From the NCBI GenBank assembly GCA_030549205.1, contig JAUKTV010000004.1, forward strand, positions 2,232,001 to 2,296,000: a DNA stretch of 64,000 nucleotides. The letters are read 5' to 3'. Made by a program: the position numbers and the translations under genes. Under the pieces are notes generated by a model. That model saw nothing but the letters and a program-made list of their open reading frames with translations, ran no database searches and was not told the origin of the DNA. Of the stretch, positions 1 through 10,829 are shown piece by piece. The DNA is from Apiosordaria backusii (taxonomy: Eukaryota > Ascomycota > Sordariomycetes > Sordariales > Lasiosphaeriaceae). How positions within the stretch are numbered: position 1 is the first letter of the stretch; every line of letters begins with the position of its first letter.

Positions 1-1580
1 CGTCCAGGGGCCAGCGGTGATCTTTAGGCACCTCTGCATAAACAATAACTACAGTCTTTTCGGCCACGGGGGGTCGTCCATTGTGAATCTGTCATCTCAT
101 ACGACCCCAACTCACCCAATCACTTCCGCTTGGCTCACGCTGTGGACCCTGCGCTCAGCTTTACCCATACCTCGAAATGCCTCTTAACGAAGAGGATACT
201 GGAGCTTATTAGACGGTGGCACTCAGTCGGTCCAACGACCGCTCAGGCGGGAAATGAATGCTCGTGATTTTGTTGTTAATAATTCAGATTTCGACGGAGT
301 ACATAGCATCGGGGTTACTTGCTTTCGATCTGCGCAAGGGAGTATGCTTTTTCTTGCTGCTTTTGGTGGTTTGGCTTCAGTGGGTTCTGGGAGGCTGGAT
401 GGGGACTGGAGAGGTGGGCAAAATTACAACCAAAAGTGCTCTTGAGATGGCCGTTTGAGTCTCATACCAACACTCAACTCTTGAGAGTCATTTCACCCTT
501 TTCTTTTCGTTTCTTCACCTTCCAACAGGAAAGGTACACCGGGATGAAGAGAAGGACCGGGCTGGACTGCAGATACTGAAAGCACCGGTGCGCCGAGTTC
601 AAAACGTGGGATACCGGATGGATCACGGAAACAAACGGGTCGGTTGGTCAAGGGAAGACGAATATGCCGAAGAAGGGAAGAGGGGAAAGGGGGCTGGAGG
701 GAGAAATGGGGGGTATGTGGGTGGATAGAAGGGTGGTGGTCGCTTTTCGAGAAGCTGAACGATTATTGTTGTTATTTTTCCTCTCTTCCCTTTTCTTTTT
801 TTATTCTTCTTCGGACGACTATGTTCTCTCTCTTTTACTTTTTATCTTTTTGTTTTGTTACTGTCCTCGTTTCTGCTATTATCAAGACCTGTTCTTCCTT
901 CTATAGCGCGGGCCCCCAACTACAATGAATGGCATGGCTTTCCTCCCATTTCTATCCTCTTTCGGCTGTTCCGACTCTCGAGTGATGCAACGCCTGCCTA
1001 ACCTCCCTATTTATGGTCTGGCTCTCACCATCTCATTTCAACCGGCATCTCTCAAACCGCCATCCTCTCCCACCCCAGATTCACATTCCCCAGTCCTGTC
1101 GAAAAAGTAGTGGTAGTCGTAGCTGTAGTTGGTACTAGTAACGAATTAGATAGAGCAAGAGAGTCTAATGATTGAAACGCACGCCTCGGCTATTAGTTGC
1201 CATTGCACTCTCGCTAGGAATCTTGAACATAACTCCAACAACTGCAATACTCACAACAGCACTCTCAGAAATCTGATATATCCATCACAACAACCGAGCG
1301 GTGTAGAATATAGGTAGCTGAAATTGTCACATCTATGCAGTGTCCACTCTGATACCTAACTCGTAACAACTCAAAGATCATGGGCATTGATGTTTTTTTC
1401 TGTCTAACAAAGATCTAGCATTAAAGGTAGACAAAAACTATCTAAAATATCCTGGGTAATATCGTATCCCGGTTCCCTGGCCGTACCAAAAGCATCATGA
1501 CTATCATCACATTATCATTTATTTCCCTTCGTTACCCTTTTCTTTCCATTCATCATAACACCCCAACTCAACCAAGTACC
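1..1580. other. intergenic, no gene recognised
   Basis: No reading frame here resembles a known protein. Only short overlapping frames with no conserved motif are visible. The 760-900 stretch is a pyrimidine-rich (TTC/CTT) tract of the kind seen in fungal promoters and UTRs. The part next to 1581 probably carries the 3' UTR of the GH16 gene on the minus strand. Confidence 0.5.
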
Positions 1581-2960
1581 TCAACTAGCCTGCCACACCT
1601 GCCACGACCCAAACTCCCAAAAGGCATCCACAAAACTGTTCGGGTTGTGCGCAATATACTCCTTGCAGGTCATCTCTTTGCCTAGTAAGGTTTGTTTGCG
1701 TCAGCTTTGTATCTCACTATATTCTCAAGAAAACAGAATGAATATCATAGGAGGGTTCAAACTCACTGCACCCACTCCCCTCCCAAATCTCGTCCGTGAT
1801 GAAGTCCCCGCAAATGTTGATATTCACAATCAAGCTCTGGTTCCTAAAATGCTGCTCCACATTGCACCTCGTGTTTGGGAAATCCGCCAACGGCAGGCCC
1901 CAAGTACTCGGATCCGGCCTCGTCGTCACGCCCTCCTGACCCTGCCCAAGAGCAGCGATGTTGAGGTTGATATCACCGGGACTACTCCCCCTAGGCCAGA
2001 TCCAACTCCTGATCCCCTCCTTCCTCCACTCCAGCGCCACGACCCCTCCCCCGTTGGCGTTGAGCTCTGGCCCAAAGGTATTCTTCGGACCGGTGACTGT
2101 GCAGCCCTCATTGTGGTTTGCTTCGTTCCAGCAGTCCTCCGCCCCGATGGTACCAGTCAACTCACGACGGACGCGCTTGACGTTGCAACCGTTGCTTGTG
2201 TGCAGCGCTACCAGGTTCCCGTCGGTGCCGTGGTTGACAGATTCCATTATGTCGATTTCCCCGTTAGCGGGCCAGGCACCGGGCGCGGGATCGGTGAGCC
2301 AGAGGGCTGGCCAGGTGCCGCAGCCGACGGGGGTGTGCTTCACGTCAAAGATGAAAAGGCCGGAGTCGTACTGGCGGTTGGATTCTAGGCGGACAGAGTG
2401 CCGACCGGTGGTGGCGTTGTCGCGGGAGGTGTCGACGCGGATGTTGATGGTGTCTTGGTTGACGGTGGTGAGGTTGTAGACCGTGGCGTCTTCGGGGGAG
2501 ACGTAGTGGACGAACCCATGGGCTGGGTGGGGAGTGTGTGTTAGTTTTGTCCCAACACAACAAGGAATCACCAAAGAAGTTGACGATGAGGATCAAGACT
2601 TACAAAGATCCCACGTGTTGTAATACGAGAACTTTTCAAAGAAGTTTGAAGGCAGATCTATACCCCCTGGTGTCAGTATGTACTCCGTCTTCTCAAACTC
2701 ACCACCATCTACAGCGATCAACACAACTCACATGTATCAACCAACTGATAATCCAGCCTTGTATAATTCGGATGTGTATCAATAAACGGCAACTCCTCGC
2801 TCTCCTTCCCACCACTATTGTTCCTCGCCGCATTCACACCCACCACAGCCGCCACAACAACAATGACAATGACGATAACCACCGTAGCAAAGATCAACCA
2901 GGCCCGTCTCGTCCACGTCCTCGGGCTCCAAAAGGAGGGTTCCTTTTCGCTGTAGGACAT
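1581..2960 (-). CDS. GH16 endo-beta-glucanase (laminarinase/mixed-linkage type) with N-terminal membrane anchor
   Basis: Four exons (2960-2732, 2666-2604, 2522-1767, 1681-1581) join in frame to 382 aa. Residues about 20-44 are a strongly hydrophobic segment after an Arg-containing cytosolic start, so I infer a type II membrane protein with the catalytic domain outside. The GH16 active-site signature GEIDIME is at residues 185-191, giving Glu186 as nucleophile and Glu191 as acid/base with Asp188 between them. The family hydrolyses beta-1,3(4)-glucans and acts in wall remodelling or glucan digestion. WPALWL just upstream and the C-terminal WEFGSW are typical of fungal members. The last exon was found by following the donor at 1766 to an acceptor at 1682; without it the protein would read into the intron and end in unrelated residues. 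The substrate cannot be fixed from sequence alone. Confidence 0.9.
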
Positions 2961-4227
2961 TTTCTTCTCGTCGATCTCGTTTTTCTGTGTTGAGCACGCA
3001 AACAAGAAAAAATAAAAGAAGGAAGCTGACGACTCCCACCCACCGCAAAAGTGGAGTCGTTTTTTGTCTTTTAAATCCAAAGAATCGAGAGTGTGTGAGT
3101 GAGTGAGGCGATTCTGACCGTTTGCTGTGTTTCTTTCTTCCCCTACGTCTGTCTGTCTGTCGTGTAATTGCTAAACTTCTCTCTGACCCCACACACAGAA
3201 AGGAACACGAGAGAGAGAGAGAAGGAGTCAACAGATCGTCAGGGGGCCGGGAACGGGAACGGGGGAAGCAACGAGTGTTGTATTCCCAATTCACTTTCCT
3301 CGTATCCCACCCAACACTACCAAAACCCGTATAAACCAGGCCAGGAACAATCCCCATCATGGTTGACCAATCCACCCATAATAATCCCCACTCACACTTC
3401 CCAAGAACACACCTTCTCAATATCACCATGTTCAGTTGGTTCAAGCGGGATATAGCACCTGCCCTATCGAATACGCCCTCGGTCACTGCTGAGTTGACTG
3501 ACTTGATTGTCATTTGCACCAGCCGAACGACCATGCATTTGAGATACCTATGAAAAACCCAATCACAACTGCTGGGTGAGAAAAAAGCACAAGGCCCTTA
3601 CATACCAAGCATACGTACACCCACAGTCAGCATGAATATAGCGTCCCATTTTACCAAGATGTCAGGAACCAACAACAACCCACGTTCCGCATTCTCTGGC
3701 TGCTGCGCCACAAACGGCTTTCGAGTGAGTGGATTACCTATTCCCGTCTCTCCGGCATATGACGCCCTGAAAAGCTGGAAGGAAAGATAAAGAACTCGTC
3801 CGTCCCCTCGGCCGATTTTATATCACCAACGACAACAACACAAGGGCTTGAGGGTTGTACATACAATGCTGACATAGGTACGTTTATGCTTAATACCCAC
3901 CCGTAAGGCTGTGGGCAATAAAGGGCCGATGACAAACAGATCCCACAGCATGAAAGGGTCCTCCAAAACGTTACACCGTAACGGTGACGCTGTGAGGTTT
4001 CCAGGCACCGACATAAAATAAAGAAGGACACTCGTCACATCGCCAAGATCCTTGCAAGCAAATGCCATGACTTCATTACCGTGACTGTTATACATTCTGT
4101 GAGAAAACTAGAGCAGAGCCGCATGCCGTAATGGTCCCATTCTAGCCTGGGATCGAGAAGCCTTGGTGGCGTGGAAAGAATTATGTCCGCTCGGTTCCCT
4201 CAGCCTATACCGTCAATTCCCCAACCC
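2961..4227. other. intergenic between GH16 gene and prp45
   Basis: The sequence holds the upstream region of the GH16 gene, with CT-rich tracts, a short GTCT repeat near 3145-3165 and a GA repeat near 3207-3220. It also holds the 3' flank of the prp45 homologue. A 51-codon open frame starts at about 3632 on the plus strand, but nothing supports it as a gene. Confidence 0.5.
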
Positions 4228-6033
4228 CTAATCATCCTCCTCCTCCACCCTCGTCCTCTTGCTCCTCCTATCATCCTCTTCCTGCAACCCAAACCCCCTC
4301 TTACCCGCCCCCGCCGCCGACGTCTCCTGCTGCACCTCCGACAAGAACTTGTCCACGTTAAACGGATCCATCGTGTCCTTCTCAAACTGCACCGGCCCCT
4401 CCCTCGGCTCGTTATCCTCCGTCCCCTTGAACTTGCCCCTGCCCAGCGCCTCCCCAAATCTGTTCCCTTTGCTTATCCTGTCCATCGCCCTGTCTCCCGC
4501 ACCTTCATCATCATCGTCCTGGTTGACTCTCGGCCGGTAGATACTGTTCACCGCATCCTGCGCGGCAAAAAGCGGCTTGTCGTACGGGTTGTCCTCGTTG
4601 AACCCGCTAGCGAACCCGCTGGACTGGTTGAAGAGACGGGAATCGTACATCCCCTCCTTGGACTGCGTAGGCTTGGCCAAGCCAAGGGCGATCTTTTCTG
4701 AAATGTCACGATCCATCTCGCGTGCCATGACCTGAGCCCTCCTTTCAGCGCCCATGCGTGACTGTCTGAGCTTCCGTTCTTCCTCCTTGAGTCTCTCCTT
4801 TCTGGCCTCTCTTCTCTCCCGCTCCGAGCTATCGCTTTCCGATCCGGAGTAGTCGGAGCCGCTGTAAGATCGGGACCTAGACCGGGACCCTGAACGAGAA
4901 CGCGATGATCGTCTTCTGCTGCCGCCGCCTGCTCTGTCGGCACGGGCTTGCTGTGCCAACTGTCGAAGATTCTCCTCCTTTTGCAGCCGTTCCTTCTCCG
5001 CTAGCCTCTGCTGCATCATGGCGCGCTGCCGTACCTCTTCTCTGGCATGTCTATCGGCCACGAAGAGGGCTTCGGAAAACTGTGCAAACTTGTCGTTAAT
5101 CTGAACGTCCTGGAGATTGCGCCCATCCGCAGCCAACCTCTTGTCAAGAGGAACAGTGAAACCCTTGGAGTTCTTCCAGAGCGAAACCGGGGGCGGGATA
5201 CGCCAGGCTTCTTGGTCCTCTGCCGTCAGTTTCCTCGGTGGCGAATGCATAACTGGCGGGGGCGGCGTTGGTGGTCCTCGGGGAATCTTCTTGTGCTTGA
5301 ACTTGGGCGGCTCCATGGGATCCTGCTGCCTTTCCACGACCTTGATGATCCTCTCCTGCTTCTTGGAGCTATCCCCCATCTGCGATGACGGCGTGTACTT
5401 CACAAATGTCGGATCCCTTCTTCCATTCACATTGACGTTCTTGGGCTTCTGTGCTGCAACCGCACCGCTGACCAGCTTGGCGAGGGCATTTTTCGTCCTC
5501 TCGGCTGTCTCCTGTACCGTCTCCTGGCTGGGCCTCGAAAGGTCCAATTCACCAGCTTCGGCACGCTGTCGTAGTGGAATCAGGTCCTTGAACGAAGTGT
5601 GGATGATCCGATCTTTGCTGTGCCCTTGCCGCGCGATGGCCGAATAATCGACTTTGCCCTCTCCGTTGACCTGAACCACGAGCGCGTTGGATGTCGACGC
5701 GCCATCACCCTTTCCCCAGGGATATTGCGCGACGGGAATCTCAGGGAACGCGCCTCCATCGCCAAAATCCTCGGGCGCGCGAGGGCGCCAACCTGCTCTG
5801 TTTCCGTACGGGGGTGGTCCTGTTCTCTGTAGAGGAGAACAAGTGTTAGCGACTGGGAGCTCAATGCTCAATGCTATGTCAAGCCGACTGACCTTCAATA
5901 CTAGCTGTGTGCTGTCGATTTCGTTAACACCGACAATCCGAGGGCCGCGCTGCTGTGCTCGTAGTTCTTCATCCTCGCCGGTGTACTTCGGTTTTGGAAG
6001 GGCCTGTGAGAGGCCAGCTGCTATCGAAACCAT
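4228..6033 (-). CDS. prp45: SNW/SKIP-family pre-mRNA splicing factor Prp45
   Basis: Two exons (6033-5893 and 5826-4228) separated by a 66-nt intron give 579 aa. The intron is a multiple of three with no stop, so reading through it inserts 22 unrelated residues; the GTCAG donor and CTACAG acceptor show it is removed. Prp45/SNW1 is a core component of activated spliceosomes that holds the U2/U6 catalytic RNA, and in animals it is also a transcription co-regulator. The SNW domain is clear: PPPYGNR, DFGDGGAFPEI and VAQYP near its start, ARQG about residue 130, and the IPLDKRLAADGR-like block after the signature. The signature itself reads SLWKN (about residue 261) rather than the usual SNWKN. The C-terminal half is charged with an RS-like stretch (SRSRSGSRSRSRSYSGS). 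The start was chosen at MVSIAAG because upstream codons are not conserved in character. Confidence 0.95.
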   Translation of the reverse strand: MVSIAAGLSQALPKPKYTGEDEELRAQQRGPRIVGVNEIDSTQLVLKVSRLDIALSIELPVANTCSPLQRTGPPPYGNRAGWRPRAPEDFGDGGAFPEIPVAQYPWGKGDGASTSNALVVQVNGEGKVDYSAIARQGHSKDRIIHTSFKDLIPLRQRAEAGELDLSRPSQETVQETAERTKNALAKLVSGAVAAQKPKNVNVNGRRDPTFVKYTPSSQMGDSSKKQERIIKVVERQQDPMEPPKFKHKKIPRGPPTPPPPVMHSPPRKLTAEDQEAWRIPPPVSLWKNSKGFTVPLDKRLAADGRNLQDVQINDKFAQFSEALFVADRHAREEVRQRAMMQQRLAEKERLQKEENLRQLAQQARADRAGGGSRRRSSRSRSGSRSRSRSYSGSDYSGSESDSSERERREARKERLKEEERKLRQSRMGAERRAQVMAREMDRDISEKIALGLAKPTQSKEGMYDSRLFNQSSGFASGFNEDNPYDKPLFAAQDAVNSIYRPRVNQDDDDEGAGDRAMDRISKGNRFGEALGRGKFKGTEDNEPREGPVQFEKDTMDPFNVDKFLSEVQQETSAAGAGKRGFGLQEEDDRRSKRTRVEEEDD

Positions 6034-6592
6034 GATCGCGCTATTGAAGCTGTGTTTTGCGATAACGAAGTGTCGAGATACTTGAGCGTGAAGGAGTGGG
6101 GACTCTGGTCTTGAATCTTGAAAAGTTCCAGGTGCTGTCTGCAGTGAGGACAGAGGGCGAGGACAGTGGCTGGGCACAGTGCTGCAGGCGGCTGCACACG
6201 CTTATCGCGTTTTTCTTATCGGGTCTTGGCGCTGCCAGGTAACAGCGGCCCATGCTTCCTTGCTATGCACAGTGCAAGGTGAACCCGACTTGTGATATCA
6301 ACAGAGCAACTGGTTCGACTTGGACGGCCAGCGCTTTGGAGTGTTTGAATTACAATCGTCACACATTGCCCATACTCTACCAGACACTATAACCCAGAAA
6401 CATGCGCATCACGCCCAAGAAAAAAGACAAGCAAGGACCACCGATATCGATACCCACCCCCCTTACAGGACCCATGAGCCATCCCTATGATACATAATCT
6501 TCATAGCAAGGCATGCCCAGTTCGTCAAATTATACACCTGTCCCAAGCCAAAGACGCTTTTATGTTCGCATTCCAAAAAAAGATATGGCCCT
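6034..6592. other. intergenic: prp45 promoter side and p24 gene 3' flank
   Basis: No gene seen. The prp45 start and the p24 stop lie about 560 bases apart on the same strand, so this stretch should hold the prp45 promoter and the p24 gene 3' UTR. Confidence 0.5.
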
Positions 6593-7361
6593 TTATACGT
6601 AGCCCTTCCGCGCGCCCTGGAAAAAGAAGCGGACAATGAAGACCTGCAGCGCTCCCATAGCCATGATCATCAGAATTTGGACGATGCTGAAGTTGACAAT
6701 TCTTTGCTCGGTGCTGCGGACGGTACTGAAGTTGCGATTTTCACGGGTACGGAAGTATTTCTGGTTGCGGGTGATGGTGGACAGTTGGCCGGAGAGCTTG
6801 AACAGCGACTCCTCGAGAGCTGATGTCTGTTCGGGGGATGAGCCTTGCTTTGAGGGGATGGTGACACGCGCTTCGTTCTCGACCTGAAGCGCAAAGAATT
6901 GGAGTCAGTATATGCGCTGCGCCTTGCATGTGAATATCGGGGGGTAATGGCTTACAGCAATCTCAAAGTCGACGAATTTCTCGGCGAATGTGCTCATCTC
7001 GTTGTTGAAGCAAAACGAGTATTCACCAACCTCCCTGGCGGTGAAAACAAAGTCTCCTTGCCTCTCCTTCTGGCCATCCATGATGTATTTCCCATTGGGA
7101 CCCGTTACCTCATAATCGATATCGAAGGAACCACCGGATTGCACCTATGGTAGAGTGTAAGTATTAACACTAGCCAAATACTCGGGATCTGAGGATGGAA
7201 GCGCATACGGCGAAGTAGAAAGCAATCTTCTCGTCCTTGTTTTGTGTCGCTGTGTAGAAACAGGCCCTCTCGTTCGCATGGACCTTGTACGTCAAGGCTG
7301 TGGCGGCAACTTGGGTGGCCAGCAGGCCCAAAAGACCGCACGAAAGCAATGGCAGCTGCAT
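6593..7361 (-). CDS. p24 family cargo receptor, gamma type (Erp2/3/4-like)
   Basis: Three exons (7361-7209, 7144-6956, 6883-6593) give 210 aa. The product has a cleavable signal peptide (about residues 1-20), a GOLD domain with the two expected cysteines (ERACFY and YSFCFNN), a coiled-coil linker and one C-terminal transmembrane segment. It ends in FFFQGARKGYV, where FF matches the COPII/COPI sorting motif of the family. p24 proteins form hetero-oligomers cycling between ER and Golgi and help load GPI-anchored and other cargo. The FAVQSGGSFDIDYEV block resembles the gamma subfamily (animal TMED5/7, yeast Erp2-4) rather than Emp24 or Erv25. Subfamily assignment is by eye. Confidence 0.88.
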
Positions 7362-7998
7362 CGTGGGCTGATTGTTAACAAAAAAGTGTCGTCGAGATGC
7401 TGCTGGGTATTGCAACGTTTCGGCTCGGCTTCAGGACAAGTCTCAATCGTCGCGCGCGCCGGGCCCTGCCAGAAGCCAACACACCGCAGCCAATTGCCAA
7501 GCGCTGAGCTGGACACTTTTGGACGGAACAACCAAGTTCCTGGCCCGCTCCCATCCAGGGGTAAGACGGGAACAACTTCGTTGGGACAAGGGGCCCATGC
7601 ACACATGGCCCAAGCTCGATGCTAAGTCCTCTTGGGACTTCCAGTTAGGTTCTTGGCCAACCACCGGGGTTTTGTTCCGCCCAGTGACATCAGCGGAATT
7701 AGTTGCGTCAAGAGCCCTGAGCTGGAGCGCGGTGAGGCCTGTTTCTTGGAGCCCAAATTTTATACATACTCTTCTTCTCAGAGACTGAGTGCCTGTTTAT
7801 TCAAGTCTACACTACTGTCTCTTGTTGTTTGGGAAATTTCATTTCTCCCAGCTTTGTAATTCTACTTTGAACGACGATATTGTCGAGACCCGCCATGACC
7901 CATCCAATTTCATAGTGACGACACAGACTCAGAAACTACTTGAAAAGACATTTGTGCCATTCTTTGAGTGAACCCTATTATAAAGGGCACATCTCAAG
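7362..7998. promoter_or_regulatory. divergent intergenic region (p24 gene / PhoD gene)
   Basis: The two flanking genes start from opposite ends of this 637-base gap, so it must hold both promoters. I see no recognisable operator. Only short shadow frames are present. Confidence 0.5.
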
Positions 7999-10111
7999 AT
8001 GGCGATACCACAAACAAAAGTTGCGACGGTCACGTCAATAGCTATCCGGGCGCTAAGCTACGTCTTTTTGCGATGGGTAAGTCAGACTCAAGAAGACATG
8101 GCAGGGGCTGTTCGCTAACCACCTCTAAAATATCTAGGCTCTTGCTCCTGTAAGTTGGCATTTGAAGATGTTTAGAAACAGGAACCATTTGCTGACAGAA
8201 ACCTGAAAGCCACTTCCCGCGCTTATTTTCGCTCTGTTCGCAATCTACCTACCATCTTTTGTATCAGGCTATCTGAATGAGCCAAAGAAGGAGCTGGTTG
8301 ACCAAGTTGACGTGACGGTTACGGAAATTCCGCTTGAGGTCGAAGTTCCCGAGAATGGTAGAAGAAACCGCGGTTCAACCGAGAAGCTGGTGGCCGAACA
8401 GGTGGCTATTGAGGAAATCATTTCCGTCGAGGACAGGCCCCTGAGCCCTTTGAAGACGTTGCTCTCTGGCGCTCCAAACCCTCGAAGCCTGCTCCTGTCA
8501 GCTACCACGTTTCTCATCAACGCTCTCTGCGTCGGTATGGTGGCTGACCGGCTGTTTACCGAGCGGTATTACACTTGCGATGACCTCTCTTTTGCCAGGC
8601 TCGGCTATGTCTCTGAACATGAGGCCAAGCTTCTCATCAGAGAACCAGACCAGTCCAAGATGCCTGTCACAGTCGAAGTACACATCAAGGACCCCCACCC
8701 ACCCTTTGACAATCCCTTGTGGCAAAGCGCTGGAGGCATCAGGTTTACTACCAACGAAACCGATTACACCGCCGTTGTGTCTATCCCCCTCAGGCAATCC
8801 AAGATGCGCACCTATCAGTGGCGCACTTCGAACAATCACACCGGAGAATTCACCACACCTCCGCCCGTCGGACACGCTGAAGAGACAACTACCGGGCCCT
8901 TCACTTTCCTCTCGACCTCTTGCATCGTCAGCCGACTCCCTTATTCACCGTTCGACCACCCCTTGGCTATCCCCGGCTTCCGCTACCTGGCCAAAGTCCT
9001 CCCCACCCTCAACGCGCAGTTCATGCTCTTCCTAGGCGACTTTATCTACGCCGACGTCCCTCGCTATTGGGGAACCTCCAAATCCGACTATCGCCAAAAA
9101 TACCGCCAAGTCTACGCCTCCCCCGACTGGCCTTCCGTCGGTCAAAACCTGAGCTGGATTCACACCTTGGACGACCACGAAATCGCCAACGACTGGTCAT
9201 CCAACTCCACCGGTGTCTACAAAGCAGCCTTTGACCCCTTCGAGCACTACCAAGCAGCCGTCAACCCGCCTCCCGCACGCAAGGCTGGCGGTCTCACAGC
9301 TCGCAAAACCGCCACGTACTACTCCTTCACCCAGGGACCCGCATCGTTCTTCCTCCTAGACACGAGAACCTTCCGATCGAACAACTACCTCCCCGACACG
9401 CCCGACGAGAGCAAGACCATGCTCGGGCCCGAGCAACTTGAAGATTTCCTTGCTTGGTTGAAGAAACCAGAGCCTAAAGGCGTCAAGTGGAAAATTGTCG
9501 CTTCTTCGGTTCCCTTCACGAAAAACTGGCCGGTAAACACCCAGGATACATGGGGCGGCTTCTTGACGGAGAGGAGGAAGGTGCTGGAGGCAATGTGGGA
9601 CGTTTCGAGGAGGGGAGTGGGCGTGGTGGTGCTGAGCGGGGACAGGCACGAGTTTGCTGCGACCAAGTTCCCGCCGCCGGTGCCGGTTTTGGTCGCGGGC
9701 GAGGACGGAGAGCTGGATCATATCGAGGGGAGGGCGTGGCCGGAGGAAGCGACGGTGTGGGAGTTTTCGGCCAGTCCGCTGAGTCAGTTTTATAGTCCAG
9801 TGGGTACTTATCGGGAGAGGGATGGGGAGGATGTTTTGGTCAAGTGAGTACAGCTTTTCTTTTCTGGACTTTGAAGGTTGTGAGGAGAATAGGAGGCTGA
9901 TATTTTGTGAAATTACAGGTACATTCACAAGGGCAACTCCAAGTTTGGAGCGATTACGATTGAGAACTTGGAGGGTGGGGATCAGAGCAGCTTGAAGTAT
10001 CGGCTGTTTGTGAATGGGGAGGAGGTGTGGAATACGGTGCTTTTGTCGCCGAAGGGGGATCAAGCTCCGGCGAGGGGTTCGTTCTGGAGCAAGTTCGGAC
10101 TCGGTGCGTAA
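7999..10111 (+). CDS. PhoD-like metallophosphatase, membrane anchored
   Basis: Four exons (7999-8076, 8138-8149, 8210-9843, 9919-10111) give 638 aa. Exon 2 is a 12-nt microexon encoding ALAP; skipping it would keep the frame, but its acceptor and donor are both good. Two hydrophobic stretches (about residues 24-52 and 122-142) suggest an N-terminal membrane domain. The PhoD metal-binding motifs follow: FLSTSC near residue 265, GDFIYADVP near 307, LDDHEIANDW near 348 and LSGDRHEF near 505. PhoD enzymes are Ca/Fe phosphodiesterases and phosphatases. Related fungal proteins are annotated as alkaline-phosphatase D-like or PhoD-domain membrane proteins of unknown substrate, so the reaction is inferred from fold only. 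Confidence 0.9.
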
Positions 10112-10829
10112 GACGGAGGTTGGATACGGAGATGAGATGATATTGTTGAGAGAAGGTCATCTTGTGAACGATATGAGAAGGATATCTAAGGTAGAGAAGG
10201 ATATCAGGAGGAGGTTTTCTGTTGATGTTGTACACGAGGGAGGGATGTTTGTGGTAAATGGAGCTTTGTTCTAAGACAGGATATCTGGAGTTTGGTTGTT
10301 TACACGGCGGATTTAGATAGATGCTCAATCTATACAATGCTTGCTTTTCCATGATATTCCTAGCATGGCCGATAACAGTGTCAGAAGTGACCCTTTATAC
10401 ACACCAAGCCACAATGAGCCCTAACCCTGACTTGGATTCCTGGTGGAGAACTACAGCTTCACCTTTCAACAGCAGCTTGAACTCTCCGTTCTCCCGACAC
10501 AAAGCATGATGTTCCGTTGCTGTCAATAAAACCTTTGTCTCTTAAAATTAGTAGGATACAGTTTATCATGAGGCTTCACTTGGTGTCACCACCCCCTTTC
10601 AGATCTCACATTCTCAGGAGAACTCCATCTGCCGAGGTTCTACGAAACAGGACGAATGATCCGATTCTTGGCGGAGCCCGCTCCATGACTGCGGTTAAGC
10701 TCGGCGTCTCTTACTTATAAGCAACGTAAGTCGGTAGAGCTTGAGAGATAATATGATATTCTCACTGCCGTTGTAAATATTACGCTTCTTTTTACGCATA
10801 GTTGTTCCCCAACCTTGAGGTCCTACACC
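10112..10829. other. intergenic, no gene recognised
   Basis: This is the 3' flank of the PhoD gene followed by the promoter side of the trimethyllysine dioxygenase gene. The frames present are short and unconserved. Confidence 0.5.

Noticed and set aside
3632..3790. 51-codon plus-strand ORF beginning MNIASHFTKM
   Set aside because: It is short, has no homologue I recognise and no flanking gene signals.
6034..6177. Upstream in-frame start for prp45
   Set aside because: The added 48 residues are Pro/Ser-rich UTR-like sequence, and the SNW family begins near MVSIAAG.
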